Source: Kwoniella bestiolae CBS 10118 | Lineage: Eukaryota; Basidiomycota; Tremellomycetes; Tremellales; Cryptococcaceae | DNA length: 64,000 bases | Assembly: GCF_000512585.2 (NCBI RefSeq) | Contig: NC_089242.1 | Span: 372,001 to 436,000, forward strand | Direction of reading: 5' to 3' | In this document: positions 24,001-35,279 of the stretch, piece by piece | Layout of the letters: the number at the start of each line of letters is the position of its first letter | Position numbering within the stretch: position 1 is the stretch's first letter | Made by a program: the position numbers and the translations under genes | The notes under the pieces: model-generated | Told to the model about the DNA's origin: nothing | Databases searched by the model: none | The model's input: only the letters and a program-made list of their open reading frames with translations

Positions 24001-26676
24001 ATGTATATAAGCAGAGGTGGATCCTCGAAAGAAGGGGTGGGAAGATCCTCTCTCTCTCTCGACTTTTGATCTTGATCTTGATCTTTGAATGAAAATACGA
24101 AGTGTTCTTACACCCTACATTCATTACCATATCACTCTCGTTAATCTACAACCTCAACATCAACTTCAGCATCAGTTCTGCCTAACTTGTCCGACGTGAC
24201 ATATACCTGATAACTCAGATACACTGTATCTTCCACCTGGACCATCACCTTCTCACCGGAAACTCCCAACACCATCGTATCACTTTGCAAAATAGCCATT
24301 CGACAACATCATCACCTCATCGTATTGATATCAAAGACGCCAAGAAGCCACCAAACGCCAGCCAGACCGTCGCCTAGGAGCCAAGACCGTCACGCTGTCA
24401 CACCACACATCATCGAACCATCTCGGCATCGTCCCTCCTTGATACCAAAAAGAGATAACCTCAGTCGACTACCATCCTCAGGAAGACAAGAACCCAAAGT
24501 TCAAGCCCTCGATAAGGTGTATGCACAACTCACGGTCACGAGAAGACACACCGACGCGTCCCCTTCTCTCCTCGAGCTAGATAACGATACAAGAAAGCAC
24601 TCGTCACTCGTCACTCGCAATTTAGAATCGAGCCGGTGTTGCCGAGATCAGACTTGTCGTGTTGTGAGTACCGTTCCGTACTTTTCATTCAAGATCAGAA
24701 AAGTAATCTCCAAATACTAATGCCGTACGGCATCTCCTGCTGGAAATAGAACGCCTCATCATTCCTCGACGCCTCATCGATACTTAGCGCGCTACTCGCA
24801 CAAACCCGAAGATAGACATTACATTACTCGTGCTCTCTTTCAACCATCACTCGCAGCAAGAAAGGCTAAATCCCGCGGGACGGATAAAGTTCGTTCTCAA
24901 CTAGTCACCAAGTGACAGGCAGGTTACTCTCCAACCCGATCATCTGGTAACCTCTGTCGATCATCTTTTGAGATATCCCAATCGTTTGACAAATAGAACG
25001 CGACCAACCTCCAACATTCAATTGTTGGAACGAAAAACGAAATTGTTTGGGTGGGTGGCGTTTTAAGCATATAGCGAGACGTACCATACTCTACGGTGTG
25101 CCCGTTTCAAAGAAGGATAAGAAAAAAATAGGTCAGTCGCGTCGTCAGAGGCGTTTGCTTTGGTGGAGGTTACGTTGATATCGGCATGATGTCTTGTTTC
25201 TTTTCTTGTTTCTTCTTTCTTTGTCTCTCATTTTTCTTTTGATGTTATGGGAAGGAGAGGAAGAGCAACGGCGATGGTGGAGGTCATGCTAATGTTGATA
25301 ACATGACAGTGCCTGTAATCTCAGCATTTCGCACAAATACCAAAACACCTCGGACATCGCCTGTCCATCGTTAGTTACCCTTACCTGACCCCAGAGGTAC
25401 GGCGCCGGTCCTGTTGTTCAGTTCTGGGCTTTAGCAAACGGACATCACGATCGTGTACGAGGACGAGGCATCGCAATATCAACTCTGGACGCGTTGAGCA
25501 GCTGCACTTATATATCATTTCAAAGAAGTCTTCATCCCTCGAACGAACAAAATTATCTCTCTTCTCTTCTATTTATTCACGACATCAGATCACCTGTCAA
25601 TTCGACTCTGTACGACTCACCAAATCCACAACCACTTCCAACTGATTGGTAAGTTCATCTCATCTCTCGCAGAACAGGGCGAAGAATGAAACGCGCTCCC
25701 TCAAACGCGACTTCTTCTTTTCATTCCACCCGAACCCTTAAGTAGGATCGAATAAACCTCCCTCATCAACGTCATCGATTGAATATCGATCCTGATTCCT
25801 TATTGTTGTCTAAATGTTTTTTTAGTCTGTTTTTCGTTCAGATGATCATCTTAATGTTTCGCTACGTTGCGTTGCTTTCCCCCACTTTTGATTCATCAAG
25901 GTTTTAGAAGGACGCTGACCATCACCATCAGCATCACCCATCAGCATCAATTCTTGGGTTTGCGTTACATCCCATTACATTCCTTTGAAAATACACTCCC
26001 TTCTATCAACTACGACACTTGAAAGGAAAGGAACGTCTAGAAGATCTACCAAAGTAACTTGGAAAGAAAAGAAGAAGATCCTTTCACACGATTCATAAAG
26101 TTACATCATCGAAACAGACCAACCACCCTCTGTCACTATATATATAATTGGATTTCTCACTTCACATCAAAGCACGGACACGGACAATAGATCAACCACG
26201 AACAATAAACGACCTATCCACCCAAGCACTGCTTAGCATCTTGCGCCCAGATCGCCAAGTAAACAGTGACTTCGGAACAAGGATATCCAGATCGCCGAGC
26301 ATAACCAAGATAGACGTCACTGGGATTGACACCGCACCATCAAATACACACACAAATACACACATCGATGGATATCTGAAACAACACATATCAACATACA
26401 AGGAGATCATACACGTCGACACAGCGCATGTACCACGACCTACATTATACTCAAGTACACCTCATACTGCCGACTCAGCCGGAGTGGCGTCATTTCCCAT
26501 CAGCAGCGTAAACAACAGCATAAGCATCGCATTACCAAATCATCGGGTCACCAGATTATACCCAACAATAAGAGGAAAACACTAATACCTTATTGCCCCT
26601 TCATCATTCATCTATTGTACTCTGCAACGACAATCATCGACATCCATACTCAGCAGCTGAGAAGAAGACACATACA
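24001..26676 (+). promoter_or_regulatory. putative long spliced 5' leader of the gene at 26677
   Basis: A TATATAA box at 24004-24010 is followed by a pyrimidine run and then long CA-rich, ATG-poor DNA typical of fungal 5' leaders. A GTGAGT donor-like site follows TTGTCGTGTT near 24665. A second possible start lies near 25506 (TATATATC), with GTAAGT after CAACTGATTG near 25649. Short upstream ORFs occur shortly before 26677, including one of 26 codons. No conserved protein is encoded. The leader assignment is inference. Confidence 0.4.
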
Positions 26677-27825
26677 ATGTCGTACTTCTCAGATACATCT
26701 TCAACCTGTTCTGCCGTCCCACCACTTACACCTTCTCCTTCTCAACATGAACCCCATTCCGATAACAACAACCTATATTCATCACCCACGCCTTACGATC
26801 TCACATCCCCACCCGCATCATTACGGAACTACTCCTCAGCCCTGATGCGCCAGATGTCAGCGGGTCTGAAAGAAGCTATGAAAGATCTCAAAGACGATAG
26901 GGGAGGTCCAGAGAGAAAGTTCGATGTGGAGTATGGATACGACGAAGATCCGATAGAAAGGCATGTCAGGCTATTCCTAACTCCCCGAAGGACCAATACA
27001 AACTCCAAACCTCAGGGGAAAGGTATGCCAGAATTGGGATTGTTGCCTGCCGCGACCGTACCGCAACCTACCAAACCAACCCACCAATTGATCACCAAAG
27101 GTCCAGCGACTGAACCGCGCCCCTCATCGAACGAAAGGGATATCAACATGTTAACTTCCTCACCCAATATGAAAGATCAAGATCGAGATGCCCTCCAGAA
27201 GTTCCGACCCGGACTAATCCATTTCCACCGAACCAACTCCTCTTCCAGCTCCTCATCATCGCTCAACCCACCCCGTCCGGCCTATTCACGCATGTCCTCG
27301 ACTATGTCCAGCGGGTCAAACGTCAGTATGGCAAGTGAGGCGTCATTCGAAGCTGTCAAAGCTGAAGATATAGTAAGCATGTACGGTGGATTCGGTTCAA
27401 GTTCGGGGCAGAAGGAAGATCCATTTGAATATGATTATTCAGAGTACTACAATCAGACTCCCGGAGGCGTTCCCGGAGGGGAAGAAGGAGAATTGGAATT
27501 GGAAGTTGGTTTAGGGAGGACATCGATACTTTCCACTGCGAGCGATATGACCTCAAGTACGATCCGACCAGATCACACATATACCCAACCTAGATTATCA
27601 CCTGCTCTACCTCCCCAGCAGCAGCAGCAGCAGCGTCCGCCCACTCTTCCTGCCCGACCGTCATTCTTCAGAAAACGATCCAGAGTACACCCGTATGAAA
27701 CGCCCGACAGCTCGGAAGTGGAGGAACCACCTTGGTTGGCGGATCGCACGATGAGTGAGCAGATGGTAGCGCAGGCGGGGTTGAGGTGTCAGCGTCAGAG
27801 AGCTGCTGTGGGAGTTAGACGATAG
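26677..27825 (+). CDS. hypothetical Ser/Pro-rich protein
   Basis: A single exon of 382 residues, starting at an ATG in a good context (ACAATGTC). I do not recognise the family. The N-terminus is Ser/Thr/Pro-rich. A conserved-looking stretch follows (YSSALMRQMSAGLKEAMKDL and KFDVEYGYDEDPIERHVRLF). Then come a poly-Ser run, a Gln run (QQQQQQ) and a basic segment FFRKRSRVHPYETP. The mixture resembles fungal regulatory or signalling proteins rather than enzymes. The unusually long upstream leader also suggests a regulated gene. No signal peptide or membrane segment is seen. Confidence 0.7.
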   Translation: MSYFSDTSSTCSAVPPLTPSPSQHEPHSDNNNLYSSPTPYDLTSPPASLRNYSSALMRQMSAGLKEAMKDLKDDRGGPERKFDVEYGYDEDPIERHVRLFLTPRRTNTNSKPQGKGMPELGLLPAATVPQPTKPTHQLITKGPATEPRPSSNERDINMLTSSPNMKDQDRDALQKFRPGLIHFHRTNSSSSSSSSLNPPRPAYSRMSSTMSSGSNVSMASEASFEAVKAEDIVSMYGGFGSSSGQKEDPFEYDYSEYYNQTPGGVPGGEEGELELEVGLGRTSILSTASDMTSSTIRPDHTYTQPRLSPALPPQQQQQQRPPTLPARPSFFRKRSRVHPYETPDSSEVEEPPWLADRTMSEQMVAQAGLRCQRQRAAVGVRR

Positions 27826-28929
27826 ATATACGATATTAGAATAGAGTAGAATTGAATTACACGATTTATACATTAATTATACACGATACACGACTTTTCA
27901 CGATACAATAATTTTTCCTCTTCATCTCTCTTGGGCTATTATGTTTATTTCTCTGCCCTTTCCTTCTCATCATCTAAATATATCTAGTATAGTACCTACT
28001 CACCCTGTATCCCCTTAAATGTCTATTTCAATCTTATCTATTTTGTCATGTTGTCAACTACCCCAAATCATTGTACTATCTATCAAACAGCTGGACTCTT
28101 TTGATCAAGTATAATCTCGGGAAGCCATACACGTTGTTGACATTCATACGAGTCGATGCATATATGTGCGAAACATTCATGCTAGATGAAGTTAGAGTTC
28201 AGCTCGAGTGTGCCGTGCCGTGCTGATACTTGATACTCCACTTGACGATTATCTTGAGCAATAATTGCGCTGCGAGATGATGTATGGATGACAAAACAAG
28301 TATATGCATCATCGCAAATAATCATGTTATATCAATCCTACATATACATATGTCATATTATCGCTCTCATCTCGTCAAAATCCAATAATTTCATTCTCGT
28401 TGATCCAATATATCTCTTTTTCATTTTCCTTCTTCCGTCCCACTTGGCACAGCAAAGTAAGTGTCTCTTATCATCTCATGCTGTGTCATCGCATGGATGA
28501 TATCCTATCATTATATATACAGCCATCATGGGAAATATCGGGATCATATTATATATACAAGGGTAGAACTAAGCCAGTTCAAAGCTAAAGCTGCAGATCA
28601 ATCTGATTATGAAAACATCGTTTCGATATCAAGGAAGACAGATAGGTATATGTGAATAGAAAAAGATAAAGAAGAAAAAATTGATGATAGGTACAGTTAT
28701 AGTGATATATGGTGGTATGACAACGTTTGGTGTGTTCTGATATCTGATATTTGGGACTGGTATATATGATTTTGGTATTTGTAGTGTTTGATTCCGTTTT
28801 TCAACTTGAATCTGTTCTTGAATTCCAGATGGACCGAGTGAGAGTATTTGTATTTGAGAGACGGACGGTTAGGAGAATGATCGACATATACGGATTGAGG
28901 ATGAACCCGACAGGATCCAGATCGATTCG
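27826..28929. other. intergenic region ahead of the hairpin array
   Basis: AT-rich DNA, 1.1 kb, with no supportable gene. A GTAAGT site follows GCACAGCAAA near 28456 and could be a donor of a non-coding transcript. This is not tested. Confidence 0.3.
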
Positions 28930-28953
28930 ATATTGAAATTTGACATTTCTCAA

Positions 28954-28988
28954 GTAGGAGAGGAGTATAATTCTCGACTCGATCCTAC
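28954..28988. repeat. hairpin copy 1
   Basis: Stem GTAGGA (28954-28959) with TCCTAC (28983-28988), inner GAG/CTC pairs and loop TATAATT. The 3' arm has GA bulges on both sides of the second CTC. Confidence 0.65.
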
Positions 28989-29071
28989 TCTTGAAGTTGC
29001 AAAGTCCTGTGCATCGATCGAGCTTGAATGATTTGACCGGACGATCCTGACTGAATACCTGAGCTGTCTTG

Positions 29072-29123
29072 CCAATCTAATATGTAGGAGAGGAGACATG
29101 ATTTCTCAACTCAATCCCAATTG
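29072..29123. repeat. hairpin copy 2
   Basis: Inner GGA/TCC, GAG/CTC, GAG/CTC with AA bulges and a 9-base loop. The middle stem is weaker here, but an outer CCAAT/ATTGG pairing closes it. Confidence 0.55.
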
Positions 29124-29191
29124 GTGGTATGGCTGACTCCACCTGTCGAGTGAACCGGGTAATCCAATTGATCCATTCGAGTAAGCATTTG

Positions 29192-29261
29192 CCTTCGCCT
29201 TTCTAGTGTACGGGAGAGGAGTATATAATCTCAACTCATCCTGTTTCTAAGATAGCGAAGG
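29192..29261. repeat. hairpin copy 3
   Basis: Outer stem CCTTCGC/GCGAAGG, inner ACGGGA/TCCTGT (with one G-T pair) and GAG/CTC pairs around loop TATATAAT. Confidence 0.65.
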
Positions 29262-29338
29262 TCCGGTGCTAAGTCATGTCCATCGGTAGTCGGTCCAGGG
29301 GTGATCGAGCAAGTCCATTCCAATTAGGTACTGCAGCT

Positions 29339-29402
29339 CGCTTTTCCTAAATGCGGGAGAGGAGACGATGTTCTCAACTCGATCCTGCTATTGGGGATAG
29401 CG
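29339..29402. repeat. hairpin copy 4
   Basis: Outer stem of ten positions with one mismatch (CGCTTTTCCT with GGGGATAGCG), inner GCGGGA/TCCTGC, GAG/CTC pairs and loop ACGATGTT. This is the longest of the four. Confidence 0.65.
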
Positions 29403-29481
29403 AACGCGCTCCATCGATGACACGATGTCGATCGGGGTTGTCGGGGTATTCATAACGTTCGGCCAACTAGATTTACCTTCG

Positions 29482-29507
29482 GACGGAGGACTGTTAAGGT
29501 CTCCGTC
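29482..29507. repeat. additional hairpin, GACGGAG/CTCCGTC
   Basis: A perfect seven-base inverted repeat with a 12-base loop, 80 bases beyond the fourth array copy. It does not share the GAGGAG core. Confidence 0.45.
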
Positions 29508-29946
29508 GTACTTGTCAAGACTATTTGGTCGAAAGATATGATATGTCGATGAGGTTATCGGATGTTCCCATTTGAACAAGATAGTGGAAAAGCCAAGTCC
29601 CAAGAGATGATGAGGGAAAGGTGTACGATATTACACGAATAGAGTAGACAGACACATAGATCCGGATGCGCTTGAGGCGAATGCTTCTGGCTGCTGAAAC
29701 GGATCTGAAAGTCGATGTCCTAATTGAGGCATTCGGTGTATCATCTCGCTGGTGGTGTTCTCTTGCTACCAGGCTGGAGCATGAATGGGATATCACATTC
29801 AGAGTTGAGCATATGTCGATCGTGTTGACGGTAAGAGGGGGTTTTGAGGACAATTTAGCGATTCGGGGGGTTTGGTCCATCTGGTATTTAAGGTGTTCAT
29901 TCAAGTTGATAATAGGAATCGTACTACTTTTGTGTCGAATTGATGT

Positions 29947-32900
29947 CTATGACATACCCCCATCGAGGGATGCCCATTCATCTTGGTTTTCTCCAACGTT
30001 GGTGAAGTTGAAATCCTGTAAGATGCAGATGATGTATCAGCCAAGTCACGATAAACATACGTCACGCCAACTCACATCAAAGTTGAATGACCCATAATCA
30101 GCCGAATTAGGCATCTGCATACCTCCACCGGAGAAATCAAAGCTCTTCAAGAAATCGGCAGTATCGTCAAACCCAAAGTTGGTATCGAATGCGGGTTGTT
30201 CAGCAGGAGGTTGTTGCGGTTGACCGACTTGTTGCGGTTGAGCTATCTGACCTGGTTGTTGAAGCTGTTGATTGCCAGTAGTATCCAAGCCATTCTCCAT
30301 TTGATGAGGTTGTTGAACAGGGTTCACTGGCTCGTTGACCGGAGGAAGTTGGAAGACTTGAGATCTCGAAGAACCAGGTGCTGAGCTTGGACCTGGACCA
30401 TAGTTCATCTCGCCGCCAGTGGGGTTCGTAGGCGTTTGAGCGATACCGTAGCCCTGGCTAGGTGTAGGTGCGGAAGGAGATTCGTCAATTTGCGGGTTTG
30501 AAGCGTCAGCGGTAGTTGGTCTACCCCCTTTACCTCCCTGATTTTGCAATATTGCAGTCAGCCAAGCTGGCGGGTTACCAAACGAACTAGATGTGGATCC
30601 AGTCTTGCGTACCTTTGCATTCTTCCCTTTTGCATTCTTCTCAGTTGCACTCTTCGGCAGTTTCTTGTTGGCAGAAGCCTTTCGCTTTCCTGATGCTCCA
30701 GTTGGTGTAGCTTCGGGTGCTTCGGCAGCAGTCTCAGTGTCAACAGTAAGACCAGGTCCAGGTTTACCCTTTTTGGCCCTGTTACCCATCGTAGGCGTTT
30801 CTTGTTGGGTTGGTATTCCGTTCATGCCCACTTCGAACTGAGCGTTGTGTTGCATTGAAGGAGAGGTAATTCCCATTGGCGATTGCTCCGTCATTTGAGC
30901 TGGAGTCATCTGAGCGGGTGACATTCCAGTCATTTGAGCTGGCGAATTGGCGATGTGTTGACGAACAGCCAACTCTTGCTGTTTGGCATACGCTGCCTGG
31001 GTTTGCGAATACTGACGTTGCGCCTCAAGAGACGGTCTGGCCATCTCATTTTGCTATGACGATGGGTCAGCTTTGATTGCGTGTGAAATGTGATCAAGCT
31101 CACCTGAGACACGCTACGCTGCTGTTGACCAGGGAGTTGAAGCACACCGGGAGCTGGCATGACAGATTTCGCCAGTTCAAGTGCTTGTCGTCGATGGTCT
31201 TCAGGCGCTACAAAAGAAATCATATCAGCTTGACGCCCCAGCATCAGTTTGGCTAGACTCACTCGGCTGTTTACCAATCATCCTAGCTTTTTTGGCACTT
31301 TGCGTCTCCAAAGGAGAACCATCCGCACCTCGCTTTTGCCCCTGAGGACTACTGTTCGAAGGAGATCCACCCATACCATTCTGTGGTTGCATCATCATTT
31401 GTGGTGGCATGTTCCGAATGGTACCACCAGGAGTAGTAACTGGCATTTGACCATTACCTTGCACTTGATGGAACAAATGTTGTCCAGGCGGATGTTGTAA
31501 CCCGGTATTCTGAGGTTGCAAGTGATGTTGCTGAGCGTGAAGCTGTTGTTGTTGCTGATACAGACTTTGAAGTTGTTCCTGAGTCATTCCTTGAGGTTGA
31601 CCATTTTGGTACATCATCTGTCGCTGCAGGTGTGACGAGGTCTCAGCAATGTCTCACGCATCATTCAACAAAGTGACCAAAACTCACCCCATCTTGCATG
31701 CCATTCTGCATCTCCATTCGTCGCCTGTGCGCTTCCTGCTCCGCTTGGATTCTAGCGGCTTGTTCCCTCTTCAACGCTTCCATCTGCTGTAAAGTCGCTG
31801 TGACAGGTACAGGTTCATCTTGGGTTTGATGTGAAGGACCCGCTTGACCTCGTTGACCTGCGAAATCCACCGAAGCTGCTCTGACAGCAGCAGCAGGAGT
31901 GGCCATAGCTATACGAGCTGCAACAGCTGATGAGGGTGTGATACCAGTAGTAGGAGCAGCAGTGTTAGGTTGCGAGGCAGAAGCTCGATTGGCTTTCCTC
32001 CTTGCCGCGATTCGTTTGCTATCTTGGAATACGACCCACCACTACGCTAGCGTCAGCGACGTTCCGGTTCTGTAGGGATGTGTGTCACTCACGGTATACA
32101 AATCGCCCAGATCACGAGGAGCTGGTTTGCCATTGGACGAAGCTGTTTGTGGACTTCGACCGGTGGAAGGTGCCTTATCATGAGGAGACGACTTCTCTTC
32201 CTTCACACGATCGACGCTCATCTTACTTGGGGACGATGGTGTTCCTTTCTCGGGACCAAAGATGGAATCCGTAGGTGTTTGTTCGTCCTTAGGTGATGAC
32301 TTCGATTGACTGGGGGTATCGCCATGAAGATTGTTGGCAGAAAGAGGAGCTTTGACAGGGGAAGCGGTTTTGTTAGGTGAGATAGTGGACGACTTCGCCT
32401 CATCTGTATTTTCCACAAGTGTAACATCACCACTGGATGAGCCATTGGATTCCCTTGGTTTACGGGAAGGGTGCAGTTTGGCAATATCAGAGCTGAGGGC
32501 TCCAGCTGCAGCTTCGTATCCAGCACGTTTGAGACTAATCGTCAGCAAAGGATCCAATATTTGATAACTCACTAGTCCAGTAAAGCCGTATCAAACCCGA
32601 TCTGAGGATCCTCATCGACCTTGACTATTTCTCTAGCAGCCTTCGCCTCCTCTTGTTCTTTCGTGGCGATCACCAGAGCCGCTTGAGCATTGTGTATCAT
32701 TCTTTGCAATCTTGAGCTTGTTTCCTCCGCTTCTTGAAGTCGAGCAGCACTAGAGAATTTGATAGGTCGGTTTAAGCGGTTCGATTGGAGTCTGGCGAAT
32801 TTGCTATTCGTGGGCTTGGCAGAATCAGCTGTGGGTCGAGGATGAATGGTGTTTTCGGCGAAATGAATTTGTGATCCTTCACCGTTGGTAACAGGGACAG

Positions 32901-33867
32901 TGGCTGATCGGAGAGGGAGGATCGTGGGAGGAGCGCCGGTAGTAGGCATGGCAGAGGTGGAAGCTTGCATGGGTTGACCCATGGCTGACGGTGGTCGGAT
33001 ATGAGGAGGAATAGGGGATGCGCTACGAGAAGCAGCTCTGCTAGCGGCTCTTTTGACGGGAGGTGGGGGCACTTGAAGGAGAGCAGGTGATTGACCTGGA
33101 GGAAGTTGAGGAGGTACAGCGTGGGGAGGACGGGCGGAAGGAGGCTGAGATGCTCGTTGTTGCTGTTGCTGTTGCTGCTGCTGAGCAAGCTGTTGTTGAC
33201 GTTGATAGTGCAAGGCTTGTTGAGGTGGCAACATCTGTTGCTGTTGAGCGTGATGTTGTTGCTGTTGTTGGGCTTGCTGAGCTTGTTGTTGTTGCTGCTG
33301 CTGTTGGTAGAAAGCTTGCAGCTGAGCTTGACTAACCATATTGGAGGGAGGTTGTCTGGGATCAGACATCTGTTGTTGCCATCCCATCGGTAATGATACT
33401 TGTCGACCTTGAGGGTCAACGTAGACTGAACCATTGGCCGTGGTGATTTGTCGAATCCCCTGTTGTTGCATCATCATCTGTTGTTGTTGCAACATTTGTT
33501 GAGGGTTTTGGACTTGAGCACCGACACCTAACGCTCGCTGAGCAGCAACCTTCCCATCCCTCCCTTGCTGTTGTTGTTGATGCTGTTGTTGCATCCTGAG
33601 CTGTTGCTCCATGTAAGCTCGATTCTGGTCAGACATGGGTTGTTGACCATACTCGGCTCCGTTTCCATTGGCAGCAGCAACGTTCATGGCAGCTACCTGC
33701 TGTTGCATGGCAGCGGGATCCATGGCCTGGTTCATACCAGGATGCTGCATGTGGGGATTGGCGGGCTGGCGGGGTGATCATCAGCTGATGTCATCACCAT
33801 CCACTTTGACAAGGGAGTGTGAGCCTGAGTAACCACTTACCATCGCCATCCTTGGTCCTTGCTGCAT
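29947..33867 (-). CDS. LisH/LUFS-type Q-rich transcriptional regulator (Flo8-like)
   Basis: Eight exons: 33841-33867, 32573-33765, 32093-32534, 31688-32041, 31263-31623, 31104-31207, 30076-31053, 29947-30015; 1175 residues, all phases consistent. The N-terminal 400 residues are Gln/Met-rich with long Q runs. A LisH motif (TALLDYLKRAGYEAAAGALS) lies at about 401-420, and WWVVFQDSKR starts at 555; together these recall the LUFS domain (LUG, Flo8, single-strand DNA-binding protein). The rest is low complexity with a KKARMIGK basic patch and an acidic/aromatic C-terminus (FGFDDTADFLKSFDF, DFNFTNVGENQDEW) that looks like an activation domain. Flo8-type factors control filamentation and adhesion downstream of cAMP signalling. 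Here this is inferred from domain logic, not from high similarity. Confidence 0.75.
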
Positions 33868-35279
33868 CCTGCCTTGGTCCAACGCAATCGACAGTGACAG
33901 TTATGGGTTGACTGAAGGTTGGTTGGCGAGGATGATGAAGGGGGAGAGAAGTTGGTGACGTTAATGATCAGGGTGGTGGCTATTCAAGAAGTATTCTGGG
34001 TGTCAATGTGGGCTCTTGCGTTATCACACACACAACCATCTGCTTCTGAAATTCTTCTCCCAGTTGATGACGGTACTACCCACCCGCACTCTTCGCTCCC
34101 GGGAATGACTACCCCGCTTGCACGCTAGAACTGTAGGCTGATCGTACTCACCAGCTGAGGTACTCCTGAGGATCTACTCTAGCTCCTGTCTGCTGCGAGT
34201 GGACGTTGCGGATGGTTGAATACGATCAAAGATGGTGGTGGGAATCAAGACGCAAGTCGTTGAGAGCGAAGAAGTGAGAGTCGCCGTACAAAAGAGGATG
34301 AAGAGCAGTGTTGATGATGAGAGGAGGAGTGAGAAAGGGTTAGCATGGGCTCATCAAAGGAAGGTTTTTGTGGTGATATGATGTCCGAAAGAGGTTATAA
34401 AGTGATTGAGGCTGAGGTGATAAATGGTGGAATGAGAGAGAGGATGATGATGAGAGAGAGTAGTATGATGGATGTTGTGTTATGGTGAAATCGGCACGGT
34501 CCGCTTGGGATGGTTTTAGGGGGTAAGGGTAGGATGATAACATTGATATCATCCAACTCAGATCAACTCACGATGAAGAGGTTGTAAAATGAATTTGATA
34601 GGATGATTAGGTGAGGGTAGAGAAGAGAAAGGAGGTTGATATATGTATGGGGTTGGTAGTGGTGGTATATGTGTCCGTATCCCCCTTGCCCCTTTGGTTT
34701 AAGGCAATTTTTCCACTTGTTCTTTCCTTGTTGTCGTTGTGTGGATTCGAAGAGTGATCAGTGAAAGGACGGGTTCAGCCGGAAAAGTGCAGAGCTGATA
34801 TCACCGCCAAGATTGGGTGTATGCTTGATTTTTATTGGTTTTATCGGAGGTTGATGGTACTCATTGTCGCTATGGGTGCTGAAGGGGTGAGTGAGCTACG
34901 TATGGATGCGAGATCGAAGGGTGATAGCTATGAGGTGGATGGTAATAATGATCATAGCTACGGTGAGAGTAGTGTACAGTGAGAAGAAGGGGGTTTTGGT
35001 TTGTCTCAGGTTAGGCACCGCGCTAGCAGTCGAAATGCGGTTCACCCCGCAGTGGCAAATGTGGCACTTTGCCACTAATCTCGATCACCTCATCGGGTGT
35101 GGAGGTACCAAACCACTTCATATGATGCATTATTCAACTTTTCTTTATCATTATTCCAATACGAAGACTAGTATCAATAAGCAAGAAAAAGATATGTTAT
35201 GATATGAGCGAAAACATGAACCAAAATACCAATAAAAAACAATATCAAAAAGTCCATCTTGCCTTTGACCTCCGCATAT
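33868..35279. promoter_or_regulatory. 5' flank of the LUFS gene and 3' flank of the RRM gene
   Basis: About 1.4 kb without a supportable gene. Purine-rich GATGA/GAGAG stretches on the plus strand correspond to a pyrimidine-rich leader on the minus strand. It probably contains the promoter and leader of the LUFS gene. Confidence 0.35.

Larger units (their letters stand above)
28930..29410. ncRNA. four-copy array of a conserved RNA-like hairpin
   Basis: Four related units about 125-140 bases apart. Inner hairpins lie at 28954-28988, about 29084-29118, 29210-29244 and 29353-29388. Each reads GGA-GAG-GAG, a loop of 7-9 bases, then CTC-RA-CTC-(G)A-TCC, so the 3' arm carries two small purine bulges. 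The closing stem varies but stays paired: GTAGGA/TCCTAC in copy 1, ACGGGA/TCCTGT in copy 3, GCGGGA/TCCTGC in copy 4. Outer stems extend it: CCTTCGC/GCGAAGG (29192-29198 with 29255-29261) in copy 3, CGCTTTTCCT with GGGGATAGCG (29339-29402) in copy 4, CCAAT/ATTGG in copy 2. Compensatory changes argue for selection on RNA structure. Strand, transcript and function are unknown; either strand could fold. Confidence 0.6.

Noticed and set aside
24325..24720. 131-codon plus-strand frame in the long leader
   Set aside because: No motif, C-rich composition typical of leaders, and no convincing splice partners.
26148..26585. 145-codon frame just before the Ser-rich gene
   Set aside because: It begins at a non-ATG codon and ends before 26677; more likely leader sequence with small upstream ORFs.
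32772..33434. 220-codon minus-strand frame rich in Asn/Ser/Leu
   Set aside because: A shifted frame of the Gln-repeat exon of the LUFS regulator; CAG/CAA repeats read out of frame.
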